A stretch of 64,000 nt of DNA from assembly GCA_002421805.1 (NCBI GenBank), contig DISM01000001.1, positions 94,900 to 158,899 on the forward strand. The letters are read 5' to 3'. The translations under genes and the position numbers were made by a program. A model generated the notes under the pieces. That model made no database searches and was not told where the DNA came from. It saw nothing but the letters and a program-made list of their open reading frames with translations. This DNA is from Candidatus Omnitrophica bacterium UBA6210 (GTDB lineage: Bacteria > Omnitrophota > Gorgyraeia > Velamenicoccales > Velamenicoccaceae). Of the stretch, positions 49,773 to 58,967 are shown piece after piece. How positions within the stretch are numbered: the stretch's first letter is position 1; every line of letters starts with the position of its first letter.

Positions 49773-50727
49773 GGGCCGCCTCGAGGATTTGCCCCATCGC
49801 GCGAAATTTCCGATAACGCAGATCGATCAGTTCATCTTTGGGGAGTTTCATAAGCTCAATGAAATATTTTTTCACGCACGTCTTGATATTCTTTGCCGTT
49901 TCTTCGGGGTCGCGGTGCGCCCCGCCGAGGGGCTCTTTGACGATCTCGTCGATCACGCCGAACCTCAAAAGGTCCTGGGCCGTCAGCTTCAAGGCATCGG
50001 CCGCTTCGGGCGCCTTGGTACTGCTCTTCCAGAGGATCGCCGCGCACCCTTCAGGAGAGATCACCGAATAATAGGCGTTCTCCAGGACGCAGACGCGGTC
50101 GGCCACACCGATCCCGAGCGCTCCGCCGGACCCCCCTTCGCCGATGACGACAGCGACGATCGGGACACGGATGCCGGACATCATCTTCAGGTTCCAGGCG
50201 ACGGCCTGCGCCTGCCCCCTCTCTTCGGCGCCGATCCCGGGATAGGCGCCGGGCGTATCGATAAAAATAAGCACGGGAAGATCGAATTTTTGCGCCAGCT
50301 CCATCACCCGCAGCGCCTTGCGGTAGCCTTCAGGATGCGCACAGCCGAAGGTGCGCACCAGATTCTCCTTGGTGTCGCGGCCTTTCTGGTGGCCCATCAC
50401 GATGATCTTTTGTCCGTCGAGCTTGGCAAACCCGCTCACGATGGCGCGGTCGTCGCGAAAGGAACGGTCCCCGTGGATCTCCAGAAAATCCTTGAGGATC
50501 AGCTGGATATAATCCAGGGTATACGGCCGGTGGGGATGGCGCGAAATCTGGACGCGCTGCCAGGGCGTCAATTTGCCATAGATATCCTTGCGCAGGCGTT
50601 CGAGCTTTTCTTCAAGGCGTTTGATCTCGCCCGACAGATCGATATGCTTCTCTTCGGTGAAGCTGCGGAGCTCCCGGATCTTCTTTTCAAGCTCGGCAAT
50701 TGGCTTTTCGAAATCAAGAGCGATCAT
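49762..50727 (-). CDS. accA: Acetyl-CoA carboxylase carboxyltransferase, alpha subunit
   Basis: AccA with AccD transfers CO2 from carboxybiotin to acetyl-CoA, giving malonyl-CoA. The 321-residue protein begins IALDFEKPIAELEKKIREL and has the coiled N-terminal region, WQRVQISRHPHRPYTLDYI, GHQKGRDTKENLVRTFGCAH, FIDTPGAYPGIGAEERGQ and GEGGSGGALGIGVAD. The ATG at 50727 fits the family. No accD is in the window. It lies directly upstream of padR and the polyketide-like row, and could supply malonyl-CoA for it. Confidence 0.95.
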   Translation of the reverse strand: MIALDFEKPIAELEKKIRELRSFTEEKHIDLSGEIKRLEEKLERLRKDIYGKLTPWQRVQISRHPHRPYTLDYIQLILKDFLEIHGDRSFRDDRAIVSGFAKLDGQKIIVMGHQKGRDTKENLVRTFGCAHPEGYRKALRVMELAQKFDLPVLIFIDTPGAYPGIGAEERGQAQAVAWNLKMMSGIRVPIVAVVIGEGGSGGALGIGVADRVCVLENAYYSVISPEGCAAILWKSSTKAPEAADALKLTAQDLLRFGVIDEIVKEPLGGAHRDPEETAKNIKTCVKKYFIELMKLPKDELIDLRYRKFRAMGQILEAAHED

Positions 50728-50749
50728 GGAAATGTCCTTGGAGGCTTGT

Positions 50750-51589
50750 CTAATCGATGACGGTAACTTCGGTATTGACGGGCAGGAGGTCGTAAAGTTC
50801 CTCGACCTCCGCGTTGAGCATGCGCACGCATCCGGCCGTCGCCTGCTGGCCGATACTTTCGGGCTGCGTCGTGCCGTGGATACCGTAACCGGGGATATCA
50901 AACCCCATCCAGCGCGTTCCGAGGATGTTTTCAGGGCTATCCGGCGGATAGACTTTGCCGTTATGTGTCCAGGGAGGATTTTTGAGCTTGTTGACGATCT
51001 TGAACGTCCCGACAGGCGTGATGTTGTCTTTGCCCGTTGAGACCCGGTAGGTCTTGACCGCATCGCCGTTGGAACGCAGGGTCAGAAGATTCTGGGACTT
51101 GTCCACGAGAACGGAAAAACGGCCCGTCCATATCCTCAGCCGCATGCCCGGCCGGATGATATCCGACGCCAGCCCGTTCTGTTTTTTGATCATCTCGACG
51201 GTCGTGCGGTATTCATCGGCGATCATGCTCAGGGTATCGCCGGACTTCACGTCCCGTATGACCGTCTCATCCGGCACCTGGATCGCGGACAAGATGATCT
51301 TCATATTCACGGCTTCAAGCTTCTTCTGTACGGCCTCAATGCCGGGATTGGCCGCATTCTTCAGAAGGATATCCCGTAACGCGTCCCGCGCAGCCAAGAG
51401 CTCGCCCTTCTGGACAAGACCCTCCGCCCGGCCCGCTTCCTTGTCGAAATTCCTCGCGGGTGCATCCACGGCCGCATTCACCTGGCCTGCCGCCGGGGCG
51501 GCAGATGTCCCCTTCAATCTGAGGGCGATAACCACAAGGGCCGCAACGGCACAAACAGCGAGTCCTGCCAGCAAAATATTTTTTTTCAC
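50750..51589 (-). CDS. LysM and L,D-transpeptidase (YkuD) protein
   Basis: The 279-residue protein starts at a GTG (51589) behind GAGAGGAAGAT. It has an N-terminal membrane anchor, a helical region, a LysM domain (about 112-155; VKSGDTLSMIADEYRTTVEM, NGLASDIIRPGMRLRI) and a YkuD domain. The catalytic motif HGTTQPESIGQQATAGCVRM has the HxxG...SxGC-type arrangement with the nucleophile Cys. It would make 3-3 peptidoglycan cross-links or attach lipoproteins to the wall. Confidence 0.93.
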   Translation of the reverse strand: MKKNILLAGLAVCAVAALVVIALRLKGTSAAPAAGQVNAAVDAPARNFDKEAGRAEGLVQKGELLAARDALRDILLKNAANPGIEAVQKKLEAVNMKIILSAIQVPDETVIRDVKSGDTLSMIADEYRTTVEMIKKQNGLASDIIRPGMRLRIWTGRFSVLVDKSQNLLTLRSNGDAVKTYRVSTGKDNITPVGTFKIVNKLKNPPWTHNGKVYPPDSPENILGTRWMGFDIPGYGIHGTTQPESIGQQATAGCVRMLNAEVEELYDLLPVNTEVTVID

Positions 51590-51598
51590 ATCTTCCTC

Positions 51599-51680
51599 TC
51601 AATTCCCCGCTGAATATGTTTACCCTAAATTGACCCCAAGTTTCCGTCAGCGTTCTTCGCAGAAACGAAGGACCGTCGAC
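51599..51680 (-). repeat. Second-family hairpin element upstream of the L,D-transpeptidase gene
   Basis: It shares the plan and the CTGAATatGTTT core of the 34419 element, with TCAATT/AATTGA arms and a second stem around GTTTC..GAAAC. The minus-strand end TTGAGAGG serves as the ribosome site of the transpeptidase gene. Confidence 0.6.
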
Positions 51681-51700
51681 CAAAAATCTGAAAAAAGCGT

Positions 51701-52144
51701 TTAATAAATCAAGCCTAAAAGGATCCCGATGATCGCCCCCATGATCACCTCGATGGGTGTATGGCCGATCAGCTCCTTAAGGCGGTCTTCCTCGATCTTG
51801 CCCTGCCAATAAATATCATCCAATATTTTGTTCAGGATGGATGCCTGTTTGCCTGTTGAACGGCGGACCCCCTGGGCATCAAACATGGTCACGATCGCGA
51901 ACACGACACCCAGGGCGAACAAAGGAGAATCAAATCCGTAATCCGTGCCGATCACAACGGCCAGTGCGCTGGAACCCGCTGAATGCGCCGAAGGCATGCC
52001 GCCCGTGCCGATGAACCAGCGGAAATCAAAACGCTTTGTCCGCAAAACGCCCAGGGCCACCTTGATCGTCTGCGCGGTCAGCCACGCCAAAAAAGTCACT
52101 ATCAGGACGTGATTATGAACAATCTGATAAAGGATGAGCTTCAT
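51701..52144 (-). CDS. Divergent PAP2-family membrane protein (DUF212)
   Basis: The 147-residue protein has four to five hydrophobic segments and the family motif GTGGMPSAHSAGSSALAVVI, then AQGVRRSTGKQASILNKIL and IGHTPIEVIMGAIIGILLG. Members are related to phosphatidic acid phosphatases but their substrates are unknown. Its start overlaps the end of the coiled-coil gene by four bases. Confidence 0.9.
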   Translation of the reverse strand: MKLILYQIVHNHVLIVTFLAWLTAQTIKVALGVLRTKRFDFRWFIGTGGMPSAHSAGSSALAVVIGTDYGFDSPLFALGVVFAIVTMFDAQGVRRSTGKQASILNKILDDIYWQGKIEEDRLKELIGHTPIEVIMGAIIGILLGLIY

Positions 52145-52842
52145 TCAGACCCTCCTGCTTCCGGCGCCGGTGTGACACGGATATCGACCCTGTCGAGCAT
52201 CGTCGACTCTCCATCCTTGACCACGAATCCTTCGTTGCCGTCCAGGGTCTGATCCGCAGGGACAACAGGCTGAGGCGCGACGGGCTTGGGGGCCTTGGCC
52301 TTTGCCTTTTTCTTGGGCCGCTCGGCCTTGGCAAGGACGGATTTCTTGCGCGCCTGTTTATTTTTGACAACCGCCTTGCGCGCGGGTTTCTTGCGCAACG
52401 CCGCGATCGTCTTTTTCAATTCCGGGACTGAAGACAGGGTCTTCTTCATCTCCTGGTTCTCAAAAGACACGCGCACATACTGCTCGCTCATTTCCTGGTT
52501 GCGGGCCAGCAGGAATTCATTGACCCGGCGGGCCTGCTGGATTACATTCCCCAGGGTGTTGATCTTGTTTTTTTGTTCTCCAAGCTCCTTTTTGGCGCGG
52601 GCAAGCCTCGTATTCAATAAAACCGCTTCATTCTCCAACTGGGCGTTCTTCTGGTACGTCTCGTTCAGGAGCGTCCTGGTCTGGTTCAATCCCAACTGGG
52701 TCGCGGATAATTCTATCTGGATACGCCCCACCTGCTCCAGTAAATAGCTGTTTTTACGCATCAGGGTCAGGGACTGGTATAACCCGAAGACCGAAAACCC
52801 CGCCAACAGCGCGATAATCCCTGTTTTGACCCTGTTATTCAC
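52141..52842 (-). CDS. Membrane-anchored coiled-coil protein with basic tail
   Basis: The GTG at 52842 lies behind AGAGG; a longer frame to 52935 contains unlikely sequence. The protein (about 233 residues) has one N-terminal membrane segment (TGIIALLAGFSVFGLYQSL), a long coiled coil (about residues 25-150; heptads such as LENEAVLLNTRLARAKKELG), a Lys/Ala/Arg-rich stretch (RKKPARKAVVKNKQARKK) and a short acidic end. The layout suggests an envelope scaffold. No family could be named. Confidence 0.68.
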   Translation of the reverse strand: MNNRVKTGIIALLAGFSVFGLYQSLTLMRKNSYLLEQVGRIQIELSATQLGLNQTRTLLNETYQKNAQLENEAVLLNTRLARAKKELGEQKNKINTLGNVIQQARRVNEFLLARNQEMSEQYVRVSFENQEMKKTLSSVPELKKTIAALRKKPARKAVVKNKQARKKSVLAKAERPKKKAKAKAPKPVAPQPVVPADQTLDGNEGFVVKDGESTMLDRVDIRVTPAPEAGGSE

Positions 52843-52892
52843 GGTAGACGACCTCTTTCTTCCAAAGAAGGCAAAAATGGGGGGGGCCGTGC

Positions 52893-52921
52893 TTGACAAA
52901 AAAGAAGGCGCGTGATAGGAT
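52893..52921 (+). promoter_or_regulatory. Sigma-70-like promoter of comM
   Basis: TTGACA (52893-52898) and TAGGAT (52916-52921) are 17 bases apart on the plus strand, upstream of the only plus-strand gene. It implies a leader of about 200 bases that contains the hairpin at 53035-53085. Confidence 0.6.
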
Positions 52922-53034
52922 ACCTTCTGTTCCAATCCTTCCTCCGCCCCGTTCCCTCAAAGGACCAAATTCAGCAGTTCATACGTTCGCCGCCCAAAAC
53001 AAAATTATCTAAGAAGCAGAAAAGGCGGCTCAGT

Positions 53035-53085
53035 ATCAACCTAGAGCAAACCTCGGCTTTCAAGCCGAGGTAGTCGTAGGTTGAT
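53035..53085. repeat. Nested palindrome in the comM leader
   Basis: ATCAACCT (53035-53042) pairs with AGGTTGAT (53078-53085) and encloses CCTCGGCTTT/CAAGCCGAGG (53051-53070). There is no T run, so it is not an obvious terminator. It resembles the compact palindromes at 38409 and 47393. Confidence 0.55.
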
Positions 53086-53132
53086 TATAATTATATCCTC
53101 TTTAAAAATCAAGCGGATTTACCCCTGTTCAA

Positions 53133-54677
53133 ATGCTTGCTAAGACGCATACATTGGGTCTTATCGGCCTGGATGCCCATCCTGTAGACATCGAAGTCGA
53201 TGTCGCCAACGGCCTGCCGCAGACGGTCCTTGTCGGCCTTCCGGATTCGGCCATCAAGGAAAGCAAAGAACGTGTCCGCTCGGGGATAAAAAACAGCGGC
53301 TTCCGCTACCCGGCCGACAAGATCACAGTCAGCCTGGCGCCTGCGGACATCAAAAAAGAAGGCGCCCTCTACGACCTGCCTATTGCCATGGGGATCCTGG
53401 CTGCCTCCAAACAGATCCAGCCTGCCCTGCTCGAAGAATACTGGTTTGCCGCGGAACTCGCCCTGGATGGCCACCTGCGGCCCGTTAAAGGCGTCTTGGC
53501 CATGGCCCAGGCCCTTTCGACACACAGAATAAAAAAGCTGGTCCTCCCTGTCGCCAATGCCCCTGAAGCCGCTCTTGTTGAAGGTATCCAGGTCTTCGGT
53601 TTCAAAACACTCGGGGACCTCATCGAAGGGCTCCACAACCCGGAAACCCTCAAACCGTTCTGCGGCCCGGCCGCCGGAAACCCCGACGACGCCGACGAAC
53701 CCGATTTTTCGGATATTAAAGGCCAGTTTCTGGCCAAGCGGGCCATGGAGATCGCCGCCGCGGGCGGACACAATATTCTCCTGGTCGGGCCGCCGGGAAG
53801 CGGAAAAACCATGCTGGCGCGGCGCCTGCCGGCCATTCTTCCGGAGATGACCGCCCGCGAATCACTGGAAGTCACAAAGATCCATTCTGTCGCCGGCAAC
53901 GCATCTGTCGGATCGTTCTTGTTGCGCCAAAGGCCGTTCCGCGCGCCCCACCATACGATCTCCGACGTGGCGCTGGCCGGAGGAGGCTCTAATCCCCAGC
54001 CGGGCGAAATCAGCCTCGCCCACAACGGCGTCCTCTTTCTCGACGAACTGCCGGAATTCCACCGCAATGCCCTGGAAATCCTGCGCCAACCCCTGGAAGA
54101 AGGCTGTATCCGGATCGCCAGGGCGCAGAGGTCCTTAAACTTCCCGGCGCGTTTCATGCTGGTCGCGGCCATGAACCCCTGCCCCTGCGGATATTACACC
54201 GACCCGGCGCGCGGCTGCCGTTGTTCCCAACACAAGATCCATCAGTATCTGGGAAAGGTCTCCGGCCCGCTCCTGGACAGGATCGACATCCACATCGAAG
54301 TCCCGGCCATCCGATACCAGGAGTTAAGCGACAATACCCCCGCAGAAAGTTCGGCAAAGATAAAAGAAAGGGTCAACAAAGCCAGGGGCATTCAGGAAGA
54401 GCGTTTTTCCGCCGAACGGGACGGAAAAAAAGACGGAATATTATCCAATGCGCAGATGTCGCACCGACAGACCAGAAAATATTGCACCCTGGGAAAAGAG
54501 GAAAACGAGCTGCTCAAGACGACCATGGACAGCTTTCATTTGAGCGCCCGCGCCTTCGACAAAATACTGAAAATCTCAAGGACGATTGCGGATCTGGCGG
54601 GATGCGGGGATATCACGACACAGCATCTTTCGGAAGCGATCCATTACCGCTCGCTGGACAGAGGATTCTTCTTGTAG
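53133..54677 (+). CDS. comM: YifB/ComM-family AAA+ ATPase (Mg chelatase-like)
   Basis: The 514-residue protein has the ComM layout: an N-terminal domain (VDIEVDVANGLPQTVLVGLP, IKESKERVRSGIKNSGF, LAPADIKKEGALYDLPIAMG), an AAA+ domain with Walker A GPPGSGKTM and Walker B GVLFLDELPEF, a zinc-type AAMNPCPCGYYTDP...CRCS segment and a C-terminal domain. ComM helicases promote branch migration during natural transformation. It is the only recognised plus-strand gene and converges on the response regulator with a 13-base gap. Confidence 0.95.
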   Translation: MLAKTHTLGLIGLDAHPVDIEVDVANGLPQTVLVGLPDSAIKESKERVRSGIKNSGFRYPADKITVSLAPADIKKEGALYDLPIAMGILAASKQIQPALLEEYWFAAELALDGHLRPVKGVLAMAQALSTHRIKKLVLPVANAPEAALVEGIQVFGFKTLGDLIEGLHNPETLKPFCGPAAGNPDDADEPDFSDIKGQFLAKRAMEIAAAGGHNILLVGPPGSGKTMLARRLPAILPEMTARESLEVTKIHSVAGNASVGSFLLRQRPFRAPHHTISDVALAGGGSNPQPGEISLAHNGVLFLDELPEFHRNALEILRQPLEEGCIRIARAQRSLNFPARFMLVAAMNPCPCGYYTDPARGCRCSQHKIHQYLGKVSGPLLDRIDIHIEVPAIRYQELSDNTPAESSAKIKERVNKARGIQEERFSAERDGKKDGILSNAQMSHRQTRKYCTLGKEENELLKTTMDSFHLSARAFDKILKISRTIADLAGCGDITTQHLSEAIHYRSLDRGFFL

Positions 54678-54690
54678 GGCCGCCGACCTT

Positions 54691-55068
54691 TCAGCGGATA
54701 TTCTCATCGATGACTTCGACCAACTGCTTGATATCCACGGGCTTGGCCACAAAAAGATGCCCGCCGATGACGCCTCCTCTCTGGACCACTTCCTCCCTGC
54801 CGACGACTGCGGTTAAAAATATGACGGGAATATTCTTCGTGTCGTCATCTTCCTTCATCTGGGCGGCCACCTCGCTGCCCATGAGATCCGGCATAAGAAT
54901 ATCCAGCAAAACCAGGTCCGGCTTAAAGGCCTTTGCGGCGGCCAGCGCCGCCGACCCGCGATTTTCCGTCTTCACTTCGAATTTTCCGGTCTGCTCAAGG
55001 TTTAATCTGATCAATTTCGTAAAATCCGCCTCGTCGTCGATCACCAATATCCTCTTTTTTTTCGTCAT
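54691..55068 (-). CDS. Response regulator receiver protein
   Basis: The 125-residue single receiver domain has ILVIDDEADFTK (acidic pocket), the phosphoacceptor Asp in PDLVLLDILMPDLMG, Thr in PVIFLTAVVG and Lys in LFVAKPVDI. It lies 52 bases downstream of a histidine kinase gene and is its likely partner. Output must be through protein contact. Confidence 0.92.
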   Translation of the reverse strand: MTKKKRILVIDDEADFTKLIRLNLEQTGKFEVKTENRGSAALAAAKAFKPDLVLLDILMPDLMGSEVAAQMKEDDDTKNIPVIFLTAVVGREEVVQRGGVIGGHLFVAKPVDIKQLVEVIDENIR

Positions 55069-55120
55069 GCGCCGACCCCTTTCCCGGTCACTCCATCGTT
55101 GATCCCGCGCCCCGCCCGCA

Positions 55121-57283
55121 TCATGCCCGTTCAGCCAGCTTTAAGATAACGGTCACTTTGGTCCCCTTGCCCGGCGCGCTCTCCGCATGGATCAGACCTC
55201 TATGCATATGGATGATATTTCTGGACACGGACAGCCCCAACCCGGAACCTCTCTGGCCCTTTGTCGTAAAGAAAGGGTCAAAGATCTTTTTCAGGCTTTC
55301 TTCGGGGATCCCGCACCCCGTGTCTTCGATCTCGACGATCGCCGCCAACTCTCCGAAATAAAAACTGTCTTGAGCCCTTTTGCCGATGCCGTTTCTGATC
55401 TCTTCGAGCTTTTTATCGTAACTGCGCACTATGATCCTGCCCCCCTCGGGCATGGCCTGGATCGTATTCAGCAATATATTGATGAAAACCTGCTCCAGCC
55501 TGTTCTTGTCCGCCAGGACCAGGGGTATGTCTTTCTTGATTTCTTTTTCGATGACAACATTATCGAACTTGAACCTCGTTTTGACCAGATCGAGAGAAGT
55601 CTCAAGGACCAGCCCCAGGTCCGACGGCGCTAAATTCAGGTGCGCGGCCCTGGAGAAATCAAGCAGGTCGTTGATGATCTTGTCCGCCCTCTTGATGTTC
55701 TCTCGGAGCATGGCCAGGACTTCGAAGATGTCTCCCGACGAGGGCGGTATCTTGGTCTCAAGGAAATCAACGCCCTGCAGAATGATCGCCAACGGGTTCC
55801 TGACTTCGTGCGCCACGCCGCTGGCGAGCTGGCCCACGGCGTTCAGTTTCTCAGCCTGGATCAACTGCTCCTGTATCTCTTTCAGCTTGATATACGCTTC
55901 CCTAAGCCCCTCTTCCGCCTTCTTGCGCTCGGTCACGTCCGTGTCCACGCCGCGGTATCCGAAAAACGCACCCTTCTCGTCGAAGATCGGCGTGCCGCTC
56001 GTATCCAGCCAGACGACATGGCCGTCTTCATGCAGGTTCCGGTTGATAAAATTCTTGAAAGGCTGCCGGGCCGCCATGGCCTCCAGAGCCTCATTTTTCA
56101 TGCATTCCCTGTCCTCGGAAAGGAAAAAATCATAAAAATGTTTTTTGCCCACGATCTCTTCCGGTTTATACCCGAGGATTTTTTCAACAACCGCGCTTGA
56201 AAAAGTATATAGACCGTCGCCGTCCACTTCCCAGATCCACTCCTCGGCGGCGTCGGCAACCTGCTGGAATCTCATCTCCGCTTTTTTGCGTTCCGCCACC
56301 TCCCTGATCAGGTCTTCCCTCTGCTGGAATAACCTGAAAATCAAACGCGAAATATCGCCGAACTCGCTGGTGTCTTTTTCCAAAGGGCGGAGGCGGACCG
56401 GATTCTCTTTTTTCAATGCCTGAGAAATGAACCCGAAGGGCATGGAGAGCGACGTCGTCATGAATATCGTGATCACGACAACAATGACGGCCAGAAAAAC
56501 GATAAAGGTCGCCATGGCATTCCTGGAAGATTTCTTGTAGCCTTCCATCTGCTGGGAATGAATGCGGACATCCAGATACGCGGCCGGCCCGCCTTTCCAG
56601 TCGTCAAGCTCTTCTGAAAAAATGATCATGTTGGTTTCCAGGAGAACCTTGAAATCGGGCACCGCCTGTTTTGTCCTCTCAACGGCTATCTCTCCGCCGA
56701 TCAGCTCTGCCAGTTCATCCGTATAACCCTTGTTCCACAGGCGGCCGGCAAAGAAATACCCCTGAGGAGGGGTCTGCCGGTCATTATCCGCTGTCGGATG
56801 GATGGTGGCGCCCCGGACCTCCATCAGGCCTGCCTCGGTATTCACAAAAAAATGACACAACCGCTTTTTTAAAAAGATATCCCTGACGGCCTCCCTGGAG
56901 AGAGGAAAATCTTTTAAGCCGGCGGCGCCCTCGCCCTTTATGGCGTAGGCCAAAGAGAGGTCCAGCCGGTATACCCATATAGCATCTGCCTGGTATGTCC
57001 CCAGGACAGTCTCATCCATGTTTTGCCTGGCCCACGTCATACCTTTGTCGCCGCGCACAAAATCCACCATCTCATCCCAATAGGTATAATCAGTGGATAA
57101 CGTTTTCAGATTGGCCCCTTTAAGGGCCATCAGTTTGGTGAAATAAACTTCCTTCTCATTAATTTCTTCCTGAAACAAGCCATAGACGCGCTGGTTTTCA
57201 AATGTTTGATAAAGATACCGCGCGGCCATCAATGCGATGCTGATGAACAGCAACAACGAGGTCAATTTTGTCTGGACTCTCAT
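55121..57283 (-). CDS. CHASE4/PAS sensor histidine kinase
   Basis: The 720-residue membrane kinase has an N-terminal membrane segment and a periplasmic CHASE4-like domain (about 40-255; YTYWDEMVDFVRG). A second membrane segment (FIVFLAVIVVVITIFM, about 265), a PAS/PAC module (about 335-455) and a kinase core follow. The phospho-His is near residue 492 (SGVAHEVRNPLAI), the N box reads INILLNTIQAMPEGG, and the G boxes are DTGCGIPE and GSGLGLSVSRNII. It pairs with the receiver protein encoded downstream. The stimulus is unknown. Confidence 0.93.
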   Translation of the reverse strand: MRVQTKLTSLLLFISIALMAARYLYQTFENQRVYGLFQEEINEKEVYFTKLMALKGANLKTLSTDYTYWDEMVDFVRGDKGMTWARQNMDETVLGTYQADAIWVYRLDLSLAYAIKGEGAAGLKDFPLSREAVRDIFLKKRLCHFFVNTEAGLMEVRGATIHPTADNDRQTPPQGYFFAGRLWNKGYTDELAELIGGEIAVERTKQAVPDFKVLLETNMIIFSEELDDWKGGPAAYLDVRIHSQQMEGYKKSSRNAMATFIVFLAVIVVVITIFMTTSLSMPFGFISQALKKENPVRLRPLEKDTSEFGDISRLIFRLFQQREDLIREVAERKKAEMRFQQVADAAEEWIWEVDGDGLYTFSSAVVEKILGYKPEEIVGKKHFYDFFLSEDRECMKNEALEAMAARQPFKNFINRNLHEDGHVVWLDTSGTPIFDEKGAFFGYRGVDTDVTERKKAEEGLREAYIKLKEIQEQLIQAEKLNAVGQLASGVAHEVRNPLAIILQGVDFLETKIPPSSGDIFEVLAMLRENIKRADKIINDLLDFSRAAHLNLAPSDLGLVLETSLDLVKTRFKFDNVVIEKEIKKDIPLVLADKNRLEQVFINILLNTIQAMPEGGRIIVRSYDKKLEEIRNGIGKRAQDSFYFGELAAIVEIEDTGCGIPEESLKKIFDPFFTTKGQRGSGLGLSVSRNIIHMHRGLIHAESAPGKGTKVTVILKLAERA

Positions 57284-57334
57284 GATCTCACATCCTCTGA
57301 TTGTCTCTATTACTGTGCGCCGTCGCGCATTTCT

Positions 57335-58872
57335 TTAATAACTGAAGGTGACGCTGGCTTCGATCTGAAAGGCGCCGTCGGCCTCGCCGTCGCCCCGCAC
57401 AAAAGGAGAAAAGAGGCTGCCGTCCCCATCGTCCCTCTCCTCTTTGTAAAACCGGCCAGGGAAAAAATAACCGCCGAACAGACTCAACGCAATGTTCTTG
57501 GTAAGGTCGTAGTTAAAATACAGGTCCAACTCGTTGCCCAGATCCGGCGAGAGCAGGATATTTTCGCCCGCAAGGGTGCCTACGCCTCTTTGCGCGGCCC
57601 TCAAATACCACCAGTCAAAGGTCATGGAAAACTTTTCCGTCAGCTGAAAATCCAGGCCCAAACAAACAAGAATGAGATTTTCGAATAAATAAGGGTCTGA
57701 AAAAGTGGTCGGGCGGCCGATGCCGTAATTCAATCCGTTGCCTGCGCCCATGGCCCCACCAGGGGCATGGATTCCGGGCCGAGGGGATAAATAGAATCCG
57801 ACAGATTGGTATTCAAGGGAGAATAGACGCTAAAGGCGCGATTTTTGCCGCTGGTGAATGTGTCATCGCCTGCCTGGTCAAGGGGCACCTTATTGCCGGA
57901 GGCATAGGCAAATCTCGTATGAGGGGCGATCTTTTCGAATTGATAGGCGGCATCCGCATAGATCAGATAACCGCAATGCTCAACGTCTTTATAGTCGGGA
58001 TCCGTAGATTTGGCTGCGCCGAAATTCCTGGCCGCTTCTATCCCCAAAGATAATTTATCCAGCGTCACATTCCAATCAAGGCCAAAGGTGCCCAATATAT
58101 CCTCCTGGGTGGGGGTCGAAAAAAGATTCGTGCGCTTCTCTCCCGAAAAGTCCGACAGGACCTCCACATAGGGCTGTAAAGAACTGCTCTTGAACGCAAA
58201 AACAGCGTCAGCGGCAAAAAAGTTGGCCTTATTGGGCGTATAATGGATGCCCTGCTGCCTCTCCTGATCGATGCGCGGCCCCAGGTAACTCTTATTCGCC
58301 AGATCAGGGCGGCAATAATAGAAATTCCACGTTAAATTCCCCTTTTCGCCGTATAAGCTCAGTGAATAATTCTCGTAATCGGAAGGCGCGCTGAGATTGT
58401 TACCCGCCTCATAAACAAAAAGGCCGCCTTTCAATCTTGACGGCAGGCCATACAAACCGAAATCATACCAGAATTCCTCGACATGGGGCAGCAATTCGGC
58501 GTCGCGATATCTCTCCACCTTCGCCGTAGAGGTCATAAGCGTATTGTGAATGAATACGGGCGCATCGTAGTCATACGGACCGTTCCTCTCAAGCTTCAGG
58601 TGCGCCTGCGGGCCGTCGTCTTTATAGGTAAGATCGAGGCCCAGGCTGTAATCGATGCCCAGATAGGCCGAAGAATCATCCTTGTTCTTGCTGTCCAGGT
58701 CGACGGTATTCTTTAAAACAATAGCGTCCACCCTGAAATAAGGACTGACGCTAAAAAGAAAGTTCTCGTTCCTGACGACCTCTATCTCTGCCCGGAGAGG
58801 AAAGACAGAACCAAAAAAACAGGCAATAAAAAATAGGGCGCCCCTCTTGAATTTCGGTCGGTTTTTTTGCAT
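57335..58872 (-). pseudogene. Outer-membrane beta-barrel gene with one frameshift
   Basis: The first part (58872-57730) has a signal peptide (ALFFIACFFGSVFPLRAE) and alternating beta-barrel strands resembling alginate-export/porin-type proteins. At about 57743 the frame changes; a continuing frame to 57335 (GNGLNYGIGRPTTFSDPYLF) ends in SVTFSY with the C-terminal aromatic typical of barrels. Inserting one G into the GGGG of CTGGTGGGGCC joins both parts into about 512 residues. This is a recent frameshift, a phase-variable run or a base-calling error. Confidence 0.75.
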
Positions 58873-58923
58873 CCCTCACCCTGAAACGCCAGGCCCGGCT
58901 CTTTGGCCGCAAACCGCTAATTT

Positions 58924-58952
58924 ATTATAACTCAATCGGGAAAAAAGCACAA
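58924..58952 (-). promoter_or_regulatory. Promoter of the beta-barrel gene
   Basis: The minus strand has TTGTGC (58952-58947), 17 bases, then TATAAT (58929-58924), about 52 bases before the start codon. The -10 is perfect and the -35 partial. Confidence 0.55.
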
Positions 58953-58967
58953 AACAGTTTCCGGCGC

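Noticed and set aside
50728..51063. N-terminal extension of AccA in the same frame
   Set aside because: It overlaps the L,D-transpeptidase gene in another frame, is Ser/Arg-rich and unlike any AccA N-terminus.
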